Positions 17,838-27,324 of a DNA stretch of 64,000 bases are shown here, piece by piece; within the stretch, counting starts at the first letter, position 1, and every line of letters begins with the position of its first letter. The DNA is from Streptococcus urinalis 2285-97 (GTDB lineage Bacteria; Bacillota; Bacilli; Lactobacillales; Streptococcaceae): the NCBI RefSeq assembly GCF_000188055.2, contig NZ_AEUZ02000001.1:510001-574000 (forward strand), given 5' to 3'. A program made the translations under genes and the position numbers. The notes below the pieces were generated by a model. That model did not search any database. It saw only the letters and a program-made list of their open reading frames with translations, and was not told the DNA's origin.

Positions 17838-17872
17838 TGTTCACCTAAATGAACATACCAACACTGTTGGTA
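17838..17872 (+). promoter_or_regulatory. Tandem inverted repeats upstream of valS
   Basis: TGTTCA-N6-TGAACA (17838-17855) is followed directly by TACCAACACTGTTGGTA (17856-17872), a perfect 8+1+8 palindrome. A very short frame MKKKLFT begins at 17825 with GGGGAG before it and runs into the first repeat. The block could be an operator, an RNA stem or a leader-peptide region for valS. No known regulator site was recognised. Confidence 0.45.
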
Positions 17873-17945
17873 AGATTTTAGGATGTCTATAGTATAAGAT
17901 GTCCCACTTAAAGAAGACTTAAAATATAATGAAAGGTAAACAGTA

Positions 17946-20591
17946 ATGTCAAAAGAACTATCACCAAAATATAATCCAGCTGAAGTAGAAGCTGGACGTT
18001 ATAAAAAATGGCTTGAGGAGGATGTTTTTAAACCATCTGGCGATAAAAAAGTAAAGCCCTACTCAATCGTTATTCCACCTCCAAATGTTACTGGTAAACT
18101 CCATCTCGGACATGCTTGGGATACGACACTCCAAGATATCATTATCCGTCAAAAAAGAATGCAAGGTTTTGATACTTTGTGGTTACCAGGTATGGACCAT
18201 GCAGGGATAGCAACTCAAGCAAAAGTTGAAGAACGTTTGCGGCAACAAGGTATTTCACGCTACGATCTTGGACGTGAAAAATTCTTGGATAAAGTATGGG
18301 AATGGAAAGATGAGTACGCATCAACCATCAAGTCTCAATGGGGGAAAATGGGTATCTCTGTGGATTATTCAAGAGAGCGATTTACTTTAGATGATGGTTT
18401 GTCTAAAGCAGTTCGTAAAGTTTTTGTTGACTTGTACAATAAAGGATGGATTTATCGTGGTGAATTTATCATCAACTGGGACCCTGCAGCAAGAACAGCA
18501 CTATCTGATATTGAAGTTATCCACAAAGATGTGGAAGGTGCTTTTTACCACATGAATTACTGGCTTGAAGATGGCTCAAGAGCTTTAGAAGTTGCTACAA
18601 CCCGTCCTGAAACCATGTTCGGAGATGTGGCAGTGGCAGTTAATCCAGAAGATTCACGTTACAAAGATTTGATTGGTCAAAATGTAATCTTACCAATTGT
18701 TAATAAAGCTATTCCAATTGTTGCTGATGAACATTCTGATCCTGAGTTTGGAACTGGTGTTGTTAAAATTACACCAGCTCACGATCCAAATGACTTTGCT
18801 GTTGGACAAAGACATGGATTACCACAAGTGAATGTCATGAATGAAGATGGTACTATGAATGAACTTGCTGGTGAATTTAATGGTATGGATCGTTTTGAAG
18901 CCCGTAAAGCAACTGTTGCAAAATTAGAAGAAATAGGCAACTTGGTTAAAGTAGAAAAAATGACTCATTCAGTAGGTCATTCAGAACGTACTGGTGTAGT
19001 TGTTGAACCTCGCTTGTCAACACAATGGTTTGTCAAGATGGATCAATTGGCAAAAAATGCCATTGCAAATCAAGACACGGATGATCGTGTTGAATTCTTC
19101 CCTCCACGATTTAATGATACTTTTAATCAATGGATGGAAAATGTGCATGACTGGGTTATTTCTCGTCAATTGTGGTGGGGACATCAGATTCCAGCTTGGT
19201 ACAATGCTGCTGGAGACATTTATGTTGGAGAAGAAGCACCTCAAGGTGATGGTTGGACACAAGATGAAGATGTCTTAGACACATGGTTCTCATCTGCATT
19301 ATGGCCATTTTCAACAATGGGTTGGCCAGATACTGAGTCTGAAGATTATAAACGTTATTTCCCTACATCCACCTTAGTCACAGGTTATGATATTATCTTC
19401 TTCTGGGTTTCTCGTATGATTTTCCAATCATTAGAATTTACTGGAAGACGTCCATTTAAAAATGTATTAATGCATGGTCTGATTCGTGATGAAGAAGGTC
19501 GCAAAATGTCTAAATCACTTGGAAATGGTATTGATCCAATGGATGTTATTGATAAATATGGTGCAGACGCTCTTCGTTGGTTCTTATCAAATGGTTCTGC
19601 TCCAGGTCAAGATGTGCGTTTTTCATACGAAAAAATGGATGCCTCATGGAACTTCATCAATAAGATTTGGAATATCTCACGTTATATACTTATGAATAAC
19701 GAAGGATTAACCTTGGATCAAGCCAAACTAAATGTGGGTAAAGTTGTTAGTGGTCAAGCTGGAAATGTGACTGACCGCTGGATTCTTCACAATCTTAATG
19801 AAACAATCGCTAAAGTAACTGAAAACTTTGATAAATTTGAATTTGGTATTGCTGGTCATATCCTTTATAACTTTATTTGGGAAGAATTTGCCAACTGGTA
19901 TGTGGAATTGACTAAGGAAGTGCTGTACAGCGACAATGAAGATGAAAAAGGAATCACACGCTCTGTTTTGCTTTATACTTTAGACAAAATTTTACGACTT
20001 CTCCATCCAATTATGCCATTTGTGACAGAAGAAATTTTTGGTCAGTATGTGGAAGGGTCAATTGTAACTGCAAGTTATCCACAAGTAAATGAAGCATTTG
20101 AAAATACATCTGCTCATAAAGGTGTTGAAAGCTTAAAAGATTTGATTCGTTCCGTTAGAAATGCGCGTGCAGAAGTTAACGTTGCACCATCTAAACCAAT
20201 TACCATTTTGGTGAAGACAAATGATTCTGAGCTAGAAAGTTTCTTCAAAGCAAACAGTAACTATATTAGACGTTTCACAAACCCTGAGTTATTAGAAATT
20301 AGTTCGGACATCACTACTCCAGATTTAGCCATGTCAGCAATTATTACAGGTGCAGAAATTTTCCTACCATTAGCTGATTTATTAAATGTTGACGAAGAAT
20401 TATCCCGTCTTGAAAAAGAACTCGCTAAATGGCAAAAAGAATTAGACTTAGTTGCTAAAAAACTTGGGAATGAACGATTTGTGGCTAACGCCAAGCCAGA
20501 AGTCGTTCAAAAAGAACGTGATAAACAAACCGACTACCAAGCTAAATTTGATGCAACTAAAGAGCGCATTGGAGAAATGAAGAGATTATGA
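17946..20591 (+). CDS. valS: Valyl-tRNA synthetase
   Basis: An 881-aa class I synthetase of normal length. HIGH motif region [16 protein letters not shown] (residues 41-56), editing domain with [11 protein letters not shown], class signature region and KMSKS in [14 protein letters not shown] are all present. The C-terminal coiled coil ([25 protein letters not shown]) binds tRNA. It charges tRNA-Val in the cytoplasm. It is expected to be controlled by the upstream T-box, though 188 bases of intervening sequence could hold another control. The stop overlaps the next start (ATGA). Confidence 0.97.
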   Translation: MSKELSPKYNPAEVEAGRYKKWLEEDVFKPSGDKKVKPYSIVIPPPNVTGKLHLGHAWDTTLQDIIIRQKRMQGFDTLWLPGMDHAGIATQAKVEERLRQQGISRYDLGREKFLDKVWEWKDEYASTIKSQWGKMGISVDYSRERFTLDDGLSKAVRKVFVDLYNKGWIYRGEFIINWDPAARTALSDIEVIHKDVEGAFYHMNYWLEDGSRALEVATTRPETMFGDVAVAVNPEDSRYKDLIGQNVILPIVNKAIPIVADEHSDPEFGTGVVKITPAHDPNDFAVGQRHGLPQVNVMNEDGTMNELAGEFNGMDRFEARKATVAKLEEIGNLVKVEKMTHSVGHSERTGVVVEPRLSTQWFVKMDQLAKNAIANQDTDDRVEFFPPRFNDTFNQWMENVHDWVISRQLWWGHQIPAWYNAAGDIYVGEEAPQGDGWTQDEDVLDTWFSSALWPFSTMGWPDTESEDYKRYFPTSTLVTGYDIIFFWVSRMIFQSLEFTGRRPFKNVLMHGLIRDEEGRKMSKSLGNGIDPMDVIDKYGADALRWFLSNGSAPGQDVRFSYEKMDASWNFINKIWNISRYILMNNEGLTLDQAKLNVGKVVSGQAGNVTDRWILHNLNETIAKVTENFDKFEFGIAGHILYNFIWEEFANWYVELTKEVLYSDNEDEKGITRSVLLYTLDKILRLLHPIMPFVTEEIFGQYVEGSIVTASYPQVNEAFENTSAHKGVESLKDLIRSVRNARAEVNVAPSKPITILVKTNDSELESFFKANSNYIRRFTNPELLEISSDITTPDLAMSAIITGAEIFLPLADLLNVDEELSRLEKELAKWQKELDLVAKKLGNERFVANAKPEVVQKERDKQTDYQAKFDATKERIGEMKRL

Positions 20592-21567
20592 ATCAAATTT
20601 CTAATATGATTGATAGACTGAAGGAGTACAATGTTCAGCATGAGAAGCTAATGAGTTGGCTAGTTTTTCCTATAGTAGTAGGATTGATTTTAAAAATTTT
20701 TCCAACGGTATGTAGTAATGTACGGAAATATTTTGGAAAAATAGATATAACTAAAGAAAGCTTCATAAATTGGTTTTAACTGATGTAGTCGTTGAGTCAT
20801 ACCAATATGTTGATTTAGTTATTCAAAATGGATTTGATAATACTTCTCAGACAGTAAGTTTTTACAGATTTAATAATGGAACCCAGAAGAGTAATATAAA
20901 AAAATATAATGTTGACATAAAATATCATAATTCAACCAATAATACAACGAATATTATTGAAAATAGGACTATAGATGGCCAATCATTAAAAAGTGGTGAA
21001 ATTGAAATATTGTTAAAAATTAAGTTATCAGATCCAAAAATAAAAAGCTATTTTAAAGATTCGATACCCGATTACAAGCAGAATATCGAGATTGTAATAT
21101 ATTCTAAACATGAAAAATGTAAGATAGACATCCCATATTTAAGTTCAATAAGAAAATTTAATAGAAGTCTTGGAGGAAATGGGGTACCAATTGATAAGCC
21201 TATTGTACCTGTACTTGAATTGATAGATCCATATAAACGAGATTATAGTTTTATTATTGATCAAACTTTAATGGAGGGAAATAATTATTTTAAATTTAAT
21301 ATTTTAGTTGATAAAGCAAGTTTAATAACATATAAACTCAGCCTTACTGACGATAAAGGAAAGATTATTTTGAGTAAACAACAAAAAGTACCTATTCAGA
21401 TAAGATTTCCCCAATACAAACTATTTTCCCCTTATAAAGATGATATTTATCATTATATGATAAACAATAAACTGAAAGAGAGTAACATAGACGAAGTTAA
21501 ATTTCGTAAACCGGACTTAGTAAATAGTATTAATAAAACAAAGGTAGAATATAACTTTCAAAAATAG
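20588..21567 (+). CDS. Unrecognised membrane-anchored protein, probably one gene with a frameshift
   Basis: ATG at 20588 overlaps the valS stop. The first 63 codons encode a short amphipathic start, one membrane helix ([16 protein letters not shown]) and a stop at 20779. From 20770 a second frame runs 265 codons beginning [15 protein letters not shown] to 21567 and contains beta-rich sequence. One missing T near 20770 (AATTTGGTT expected) would join them into a protein of about 325 aa: a membrane anchor and a soluble domain. Alternatively the second gene starts at TTG 20770 without a clear ribosome site. It is Asn/Lys/Ile rich, unlike valS, suggesting acquired DNA. No family was recognised. 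Confidence 0.55.
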
Positions 21568-21638
21568 TGAATTTATCTAAATAGCTAATTTAGAAAATTT
21601 ATATATGAGTTTTATGGATTTTTTTAATAGAAATATGA

Positions 21639-21740
21639 ATTATACATAATAATTCTAGTGTTATCGGATTAGAATTTATTTGGATTGATATTGATAACCC
21701 ACCTACTGATGCAATTGGATGGGTTGCCAAACAAAATTAA
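21639..21740 (+). pseudogene. Gene remnant
   Basis: An open stretch without a start codon encodes GLEFIWIDIDNPPTDAIGWV and ends at 21740. Its composition looks protein-like, but the frame upstream is closed at 21636-21638. It is probably the 3' relic of a gene once next to the valS-coupled one. The rest of 21568-21863 shows only this relic, the terminator and the next promoter. Confidence 0.35.
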
Positions 21741-21796
21741 GTTAATTTTAATGATTATACATTATACTATCCTTATCCTAAAACTTTTCTTTTTCA

Positions 21797-21833
21797 TAAA
21801 AAGTCCAATCCAAAGTGATTAGGCTTTTTTTGT
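21797..21833 (+). terminator. Terminator upstream of the MmcQ-EVE gene
   Basis: AAAAAGTCCAATC and GATTAGGCTTTTTT pair imperfectly (G-U pairs allowed) around CAAAGT, followed by seven T. Confidence 0.65.
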
Positions 21834-21863
21834 TATAATATTAGCAATGTAAAAGGAGAAAAG

Positions 21864-22943
21864 ATGACTATTTTATCGGATTTTTTCAAAAAACAAGAAG
21901 TATGCTTTGAGAAACTTCAGCCATTTGGTTTTAAAAAAAAGCAAGATAGTTATGTCTATCAGAAGTCTTTTTTTGATCAACAGTTTTTAGCAACTTTTAT
22001 TATCACAAGTGATGGTGAGATATCTGGACAAGTTATTGACAATGATTTAGGTGAAGTTTACCAAGCAATAGAAGTGGAATCTCAACAAGGTTCTTTTGTG
22101 AGGCAAGTTCGTAAGCACTATCTTGATTTGTTATCAGAGATTGCTGATGCTTGTTTTAAACCTAAATTATTTCTTTCTGATCAAGGTAATTGGTTAGCAA
22201 ATCGCATTCAACAAGATTACGAAGACCCGTATGATCATCCGTTTGAAAAACATCCACAGTATATTTCATATCGCGTACACCAAAAATGGTATGCACTTAT
22301 TTTTCCACTTGAAAAAGGAAAATTAATCCCAGATTTAAAAGGTGATGATTTTGAAGAGATTGTTGAAGTAATTAATCTTAAAGTTGAAGCCTCAAAAATG
22401 AGCCAACTCCTTAAAAAAGATGGTATTTACCCCTCTTATCACATGTCTAAAAAAACATGGATTTCGATCATTTTAGATGATAAGCTGTCAAATCATGAAT
22501 TGTACCAATTGGTAGAAGAAAGTCGTGAGCTTGTTAATCCAAAACCTTTGTCTAGTCAGGTAGGTCCTGATTATTGGGTCATTCCAGCCAATTTAAAATA
22601 CTATGATATCGATGCTGAGTTTTCTGAGGACCCAGTTGTCTTATGGACACAAAAAGCATCTATAAAAAAGAATGATTTTGTTATTATTTATATCACAGCA
22701 CCTACCAGAGCAGTTCGTTATATTTGTCAGGTGCTTGAGTCAGATATTCCAAATGAGGGCTATCGTGAAAATCCTAATATTAAAACATTAATGCGGTTAA
22801 AAATGATTGTTAAACTTAATGATGATCAGTTGACTTTTGACAAAATGAGTTCACTTGGAGTAAAAGCGGTTAGAGGACCAAGAAGAATTACGCCACAATT
22901 AATAGCCTACTTACACAAGATGTTAGCAATAAGTGACACATAA
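21864..22943 (+). CDS. MmcQ/YjbR-like protein fused to an EVE (PUA-fold) domain
   Basis: 359 aa. Residues about 1-210 resemble the MmcQ/YjbR group (FGFKKKQDSYVYQKS; FEKHPQYISYRVHQKWYALIF; KKTWISIILDDKLSNHELYQLVEESRELV). From about 230 an EVE domain is seen (YWVIPANLKYYDIDAEFSED, VLWTQKASIKKNDFVIIYITAP, VRYICQVLE). MmcQ/YjbR proteins have a CyaY-like fold and EVE domains bind modified nucleobases, so a nucleic-acid role is possible. The actual function is unknown. AAAAGGAG precedes the start. Confidence 0.75.
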   Translation: MTILSDFFKKQEVCFEKLQPFGFKKKQDSYVYQKSFFDQQFLATFIITSDGEISGQVIDNDLGEVYQAIEVESQQGSFVRQVRKHYLDLLSEIADACFKPKLFLSDQGNWLANRIQQDYEDPYDHPFEKHPQYISYRVHQKWYALIFPLEKGKLIPDLKGDDFEEIVEVINLKVEASKMSQLLKKDGIYPSYHMSKKTWISIILDDKLSNHELYQLVEESRELVNPKPLSSQVGPDYWVIPANLKYYDIDAEFSEDPVVLWTQKASIKKNDFVIIYITAPTRAVRYICQVLESDIPNEGYRENPNIKTLMRLKMIVKLNDDQLTFDKMSSLGVKAVRGPRRITPQLIAYLHKMLAISDT

Positions 22944-23061
22944 TGTTATAGAATTATCAAAATTTTTAAAAAATTACAAATTAAAGCTTTTCTTTTGATC
23001 ATATTGAGAGTATAATAATTTCATTGTTATAAAAACAAAATGTTATCAAAAAGGAGGAGCT

Positions 23062-24054
23062 ATGAAAAAAAGTTTTATTCATCAACAAGAGGAGATTTCC
23101 TTTGTCAAGAATACATTCACAAAATACTTAATTGATAAATTAGACGTTGTTGAAGTGCAAGGACCCATTTTAAGTCGTGTCGGGGATGGTATCCAAGATA
23201 ATCTAAATGGTATTGAACATCCAGTTTCTGTACGTGTTTTGAAAATCCCTGATTACAATTTTGAAGTTGTCCATTCCCTTGCAAAATGGAAACGTCACAC
23301 ACTTGCGCGTTTTGGTTTCAATGAAGGAGAAGGCCTTGTTGTTAATATGAAAGCCCTCCGACCTGATGAAGATTCGTTAGACGAAACACACTCGGTTTAT
23401 GTTGACCAATGGGATTGGGAAAAAGTGATTCCAGAAGGTCGTCGTAATTTAGATTACTTAAAAGAAACAGTTGAAACTATATATAAGGTTATTCGCCTCA
23501 CAGAACTTGCCGTTGAAGCACGTTATGATATTGAAGCTGTTCTACCAAAGAAAATTACCTTTATTCATACAGAAGACTTGGTAAAGAAATACCCTGATTT
23601 ATCACCAAAAGAACGTGAAAATGCTATTACAAAAGAATACGGTGCTGTTTTCTTGATTGGTATTGGTGGTGAACTACCTGATGGTAAACCACATGATGGT
23701 CGTGCGCCAGACTATGATGATTGGACAAGTGAATCTGAGCCGGGATATCATGGTTTAAATGGTGATATTCTTGTTTGGAATGAACAGCTTTGTTCAGCCT
23801 TTGAGTTATCGTCAATGGGAATTCGTGTAGATCAAGAAGCCTTAAAACGTCAAGTTGAGATTACAGGTGATACTGATCGTTTACAATTTGACTGGCATAA
23901 GTCATTGCTTGATGGATTATTTCCTCTTACAATCGGCGGTGGTATTGGTCAATCTCGCATGGCAATGTTTTTACTTCGTAAAAAGCATATTGGAGAAGTA
24001 CAAACATCTGTTTGGCCTAGTGAAGTCCGTGAAACATTTGAAAATATATTATAA
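23062..24054 (+). CDS. asnA: Aspartate-ammonia ligase (asparagine synthetase A)
   Basis: 330 aa, the normal length. It makes asparagine from aspartate, ammonia and ATP and is related to class II synthetases. Motifs include [58 protein letters not shown] and the C-terminal [19 protein letters not shown] strong ribosome site AAGGAGGAG precedes ATG. TATAAT near 23011 is a likely promoter. A terminator follows. Confidence 0.97.
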   Translation: MKKSFIHQQEEISFVKNTFTKYLIDKLDVVEVQGPILSRVGDGIQDNLNGIEHPVSVRVLKIPDYNFEVVHSLAKWKRHTLARFGFNEGEGLVVNMKALRPDEDSLDETHSVYVDQWDWEKVIPEGRRNLDYLKETVETIYKVIRLTELAVEARYDIEAVLPKKITFIHTEDLVKKYPDLSPKERENAITKEYGAVFLIGIGGELPDGKPHDGRAPDYDDWTSESEPGYHGLNGDILVWNEQLCSAFELSSMGIRVDQEALKRQVEITGDTDRLQFDWHKSLLDGLFPLTIGGGIGQSRMAMFLLRKKHIGEVQTSVWPSEVRETFENIL

Positions 24055-24083
24055 AAAAAGTAAGATATTATCCTACTTTTTTT
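24053..24083. terminator. Bidirectional terminator between asnA and the Excalibur gene
   Basis: AAAAAAAGTA(A)G and C(C)TACTTTTTTT pair around ATATTATC between convergent genes. Confidence 0.8.
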
Positions 24084-25035
24084 ATTCACAGGCAACACCG
24101 TCATGGTCCCTATCTAGTCTTGTTGAATATCTTGGATCACCTTGGCTAACAGAAGGAATCCCTGCTTCATGCATTAATGTACAGTTAGCAAAAGAAGAGG
24201 GGCTAGCTTGATTTGAAGGCCTATCAGCAAATTGATTTTGACTCGCTTCTTGTGCAGCAGCATTTTCTGCTGCTGCTTTCTCTTCTCTTTCTTTTTGTTC
24301 ATTTTCTTTCTTGGTGATTGCTGCATCGACAGCAGAAACTCGTTTTGATAGTGCTTCTTTTTTAGATGTATCTGTTAATGCATTGACTTTAGATTGAGCA
24401 GTTGCTAGAGCATCTCGAGTTTGATTTTTTTCAAGAGTTATAACTGCGTTTTCAGCTTCTGCATTAGCTTGATCTGATTTTAGTTTTTCAAGTTCTTTTT
24501 TGACTTTTTCAATACGATTTTTTAATGTTGTTTTAAAGGAGCTTTCTTTTAAAGCGTTAACTTTTGTTTGAGCTGCTACTAAGTTATCATTTGTTTTAAC
24601 AGCTTCTAATTTTTCAACTACATTTTTAGCTTCAATAAGGGGCTTAACATTATTAATTCTTTTTTGAAATTTATCTTTGACAGATGCATTAGTTACTAAA
24701 GCAACTTTCTTTTCAGCTTCTAAGAGTAATTCATCACTTGGATTATTTTCTAATTTAAGTATCGCTTTATTGGCTTGCTTTTGTAATGATTTTTCTTTTT
24801 TTGCTCTTTTAAGACTTAATTTTCCAGCAGAAATGTAGTCTTCATTTTCTTCTTTAAAACGCTTAAATTCTTTCTTTTCAGCTTTTAATTGTTTTGAGAG
24901 TAGTTGATTAGTCTTTTGCTATTGATTTACTTTATCACGATGGTTACTGGTATTAATCATTGAACCAATTAAACCAATACTTAAACAAACAATTACAATA
25001 TTTTTCTTATTTTTGAAAAATCCTTTTAATGACAT
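24082..25035 (-). pseudogene. Coiled-coil surface protein with Excalibur domain, interrupted by amber codon 39
   Basis: A minus-strand frame of 317 codons from ATG 25035 to TAA 24082, open except for TAG at 24919-24921 (codon 39, in VNQ*QKTNQLL; CAG to TAG would explain it). The N terminus has a membrane segment (NIVIVCLSIGLIGSMI). The middle is a long Lys/Glu/Ala coiled coil with repeated units like ALTDTSKKEALSKRVSAVDA. The C terminus is an Excalibur calcium-binding motif, DRDHDGVACE. Restart after the stop is unlikely, as the next Met is near the C terminus. The protein would be anchored outside the cell. Confidence 0.75.
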
Positions 25036-25155
25036 TGTCTTTTCCTCTTTTTAATATTTGAACCACAAAAGTATTTTATCAAATAATTCTAATAAAGTAT
25101 ATATTATTTTAAAATCATTTTAAAGGAACCTTTTCAATACAGTTAGCTTGATTTT

Positions 25156-25164
25156 TGCTATAAT
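25156..25164 (+). promoter_or_regulatory. Extended -10 promoter of rsmD, near-leaderless
   Basis: TGCTATAAT is a perfect extended -10. Its last base is only seven bases before the rsmD ATG at 25172, so transcription should start at or next to the start codon. Confidence 0.6.
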
Positions 25165-25171
25165 ATCAATT

Positions 25172-25711
25172 ATGAGAATTGTATCAGGTGAATTTGGGGG
25201 ACGGCCGTTAAAAACCCTCGAAGGAAAAACAACAAGGCCAACTTCTGATAAAGTCAGAGGAGCAATGTTTAATATGATTGGCCCGTATTTTGATGGTGGC
25301 AATGTCCTTGACTTGTACGCTGGCTCAGGAGGGTTATCCATAGAGGCTGTATCGAGGGGAATGACTCAAGCTATCTTAGTTGAAAGAGATAGGCGTGCGC
25401 AGGCAATTATTCAAGAAAATATCAAAATGACGCAGTCAGAATCACAATTCAAGCTCTTAAAAATGGATGCACAAAAGGCTCTTTCGCTACTTAATCAACA
25501 ATTTAATCTCGTTTTTTTAGATCCACCTTATGCTAAAGAAGAAGTGATTAAGAATATCGAACAGTTAGATAAATCTGATTTACTAGCTGATAACGTTGTG
25601 ATTGTTTGTGAAACAGATAAATCAGTCGCTTTACCTGAAGAAATTGCTTCTTTAGGTATCTGGAAACAAAAAACATATGGAATAAGTAAGGTAACTGTTT
25701 ATGTCAAATAA
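25172..25711 (+). CDS. rsmD: 16S rRNA (guanine966-N2)-methyltransferase
   Basis: 179 aa from ATG 25172; an earlier in-frame start at 25148 lies inside the promoter. Family start MRIVSGEFGGRPLKTLEG, SAM motif VLDLYAGSGGLSIEAVSRG, and catalytic motif LDPPY are all present. It methylates 16S rRNA in the 30S subunit. The 3' end overlaps coaD by 11 bases, an arrangement typical of Firmicutes. No ribosome site is visible, consistent with a leaderless message. Confidence 0.95.
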   Translation: MRIVSGEFGGRPLKTLEGKTTRPTSDKVRGAMFNMIGPYFDGGNVLDLYAGSGGLSIEAVSRGMTQAILVERDRRAQAIIQENIKMTQSESQFKLLKMDAQKALSLLNQQFNLVFLDPPYAKEEVIKNIEQLDKSDLLADNVVIVCETDKSVALPEEIASLGIWKQKTYGISKVTVYVK

Positions 25712-26186
25712 AATTGCATTATATACAGGTTCCTTTGATCCGATTACTAATGGCCATCTTGATATTATCCAAAGAGCTAGTCAGCTATTTGATCAACTTA
25801 TTATTGGTATTTTTTTTAATCAAGAAAAAAAAGGCTATTTTGGATTAGAAGCAAGGATCAGAATGATAGAAGAAGCTATTTCAGATTTACCAAATGTAAC
25901 TGTCATTTCAGCTGAAAGTACTTTAGCTGTTGAGGTTGCCAAAAAACTTGGGGCTCAATACCTTGTTCGTGGACTTAGAAATGAAAAAGATTTTTCTTAT
26001 GAAGCGGACATGGACTTTTATAATCATGCTTTATCACCAGATATAGAGACCATTTATTTGATTGCTAATCATCATTTACAAGTTATTAGTTCAAGCCATA
26101 TGAGGGAGCTTATCTATTTTGGAGCTGATTTAAGCCCATATGTTCCTAAATCTGTCATTAAAGAAGTGGAGAATTTAAAAAAATGA
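25701..26186 (+). CDS. coaD: Phosphopantetheine adenylyltransferase
   Basis: 161 aa. Nucleotidyltransferase motif YTGSFDPITNGHLDIIQRA at the N terminus and ISSSHMRELIYFGADLS near the C terminus identify the enzyme that makes dephospho-CoA from 4'-phosphopantetheine and ATP, the penultimate step of CoA synthesis. It overlaps rsmD at the start and sepM by four bases at the end, so the three are translationally coupled. Confidence 0.97.
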   Translation: MSNKIALYTGSFDPITNGHLDIIQRASQLFDQLIIGIFFNQEKKGYFGLEARIRMIEEAISDLPNVTVISAESTLAVEVAKKLGAQYLVRGLRNEKDFSYEADMDFYNHALSPDIETIYLIANHHLQVISSSHMRELIYFGADLSPYVPKSVIKEVENLKK

Positions 26187-27223
26187 AGAAAAAAAGAAGT
26201 CTCGTCAAATGGCTGATTTTTGTGTCAGTTTTTGTCCTGTTATTATTGGCACTCTTTTTACCTTTACCTTATTACATTGAAATGCCTGGGGGTGCCTATG
26301 ATATCAGGTCAGTGTTAACTGTAGATAAAAAAACGGATAAAGAAAAAGGGTCCTATAATTTTGTTGCTGTTAGTCTGGTTAAAGCAACGCCAATAAAACT
26401 ACTTTATGCTTGGTTAACACCTTTCACAGATATCCAGTCTGAACAAGCGACTACAGGAGGCTATAGTGATTCAGACTATATGAGAATTAATCAATTTTAT
26501 ATGGAAACTTCCCAAAATAGTGCTATTTATGAGGCATTGAATCTGGCTGGGAAAAAAGTCTCTTTAGATTATATGGGTGTTTATGTCCTAGATGTTGCTA
26601 AAAATTCAACGTTCAAAGGTATTTTAAATATTGCTGATACTGTTACTGGTGTTAATGGCAAGACATTTAAAAGTTCAAAAGAATTAATCAATTATGTCTC
26701 ACATCTTTCAATTGGAGATAAAGTTACTGTTCAATTTGAATCAAATAATAAAAAACAAGAAAAATCTGGGAAAGTGATAAAACTAAAAAATGGTAAGAAT
26801 GGTATTGGTATTGGTCTAACAGACCATACTAAAGTTAATTCACCAATTTCTGTCAAATTCAGTACAGAAGGTGTTGGCGGACCTAGTGCTGGCTTAATGT
26901 TCACGCTTGATATACTAGATCAAATCAATAATGAAGATTTAAGAAAAGGTCGCAATATTGCGGGTACTGGAACTATTGACCAAGATGGCAAAGTTGGTGA
27001 TATAGGTGGTGCCGGTCTAAAAGTCGTTGCAGCAGCAAAAGAAGGAGCAAGCATTTTCTTTGTACCGAATAATCCAGTCAGTAAAGAAATGAAAAAAATT
27101 GATCCATCTGCGCAAACCAATTATTCAGAAGCAAAAGCAGAAGCTAAAAAATTAAAAACAAAGATGAAAATTGTCCCTGTTACTACGGTCCAAGAAGCTA
27201 TCAATTACTTAAAAACACATTAA
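26183..27223 (+). CDS. sepM: SepM/YlbL-type PDZ and S16 serine protease
   Basis: 346 aa. An N-terminal membrane anchor (about residues 10-28) is followed by PLPYYIEMPGGAYD, a PDZ domain (about 140-205) and a Lon-like S16 protease domain. The catalytic Ser lies in GVGGPSAGLMFTLD and Lys in GGAGLKVVAAAKEGA. In S. mutans the orthologue trims the competence pheromone outside the cell. Here it could act on peptides of the module at 6596, which is inference. It overlaps coaD by four bases and is followed by a terminator. Confidence 0.88.
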   Translation: MKKKRSLVKWLIFVSVFVLLLLALFLPLPYYIEMPGGAYDIRSVLTVDKKTDKEKGSYNFVAVSLVKATPIKLLYAWLTPFTDIQSEQATTGGYSDSDYMRINQFYMETSQNSAIYEALNLAGKKVSLDYMGVYVLDVAKNSTFKGILNIADTVTGVNGKTFKSSKELINYVSHLSIGDKVTVQFESNNKKQEKSGKVIKLKNGKNGIGIGLTDHTKVNSPISVKFSTEGVGGPSAGLMFTLDILDQINNEDLRKGRNIAGTGTIDQDGKVGDIGGAGLKVVAAAKEGASIFFVPNNPVSKEMKKIDPSAQTNYSEAKAEAKKLKTKMKIVPVTTVQEAINYLKTH

Positions 27224-27247
27224 AGCGAAAAATATTTCGCTTTTTTT
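27223..27247 (+). terminator. Terminator after sepM
   Basis: AAAGCGAAA-AATA-TTTCGCTTTTTTT forms a strong hairpin with a T run. Confidence 0.9.
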
Positions 27248-27257
27248 ATTTTAACTA

Positions 27258-27286
27258 TTGACAAAATAAAAGTAAGCGTTTACAAT
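27258..27286 (+). promoter_or_regulatory. rbs promoter overlapped by a cre-like site
   Basis: TTGACA (27258-27263), 17-bp spacer, TACAAT (27281-27286). AGTAAGCGTTTACA at 27271-27284 fits the CcpA cre consensus except for its first base and overlaps the -10, so glucose repression by CcpA is expected. Confidence 0.8.
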
Positions 27287-27297
27287 AACATTTGTGA

Positions 27298-27306
27298 GAA
27301 CGGTTC
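27298..27306 (+). promoter_or_regulatory. Candidate RbsR operator
   Basis: GAACGGTTC is a small palindrome just downstream of the expected transcription start. LacI-family regulators such as RbsR bind short palindromes in such positions. The assignment is by position only. Confidence 0.4.
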
Positions 27307-27324
27307 CATAGGAAAGGAGATGCG

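Noticed and set aside
17925..17930. TATAAT just before valS as its promoter
   Set aside because: Transcription would start about seven bases later, leaving the ribosome site GAAAGG off the message.
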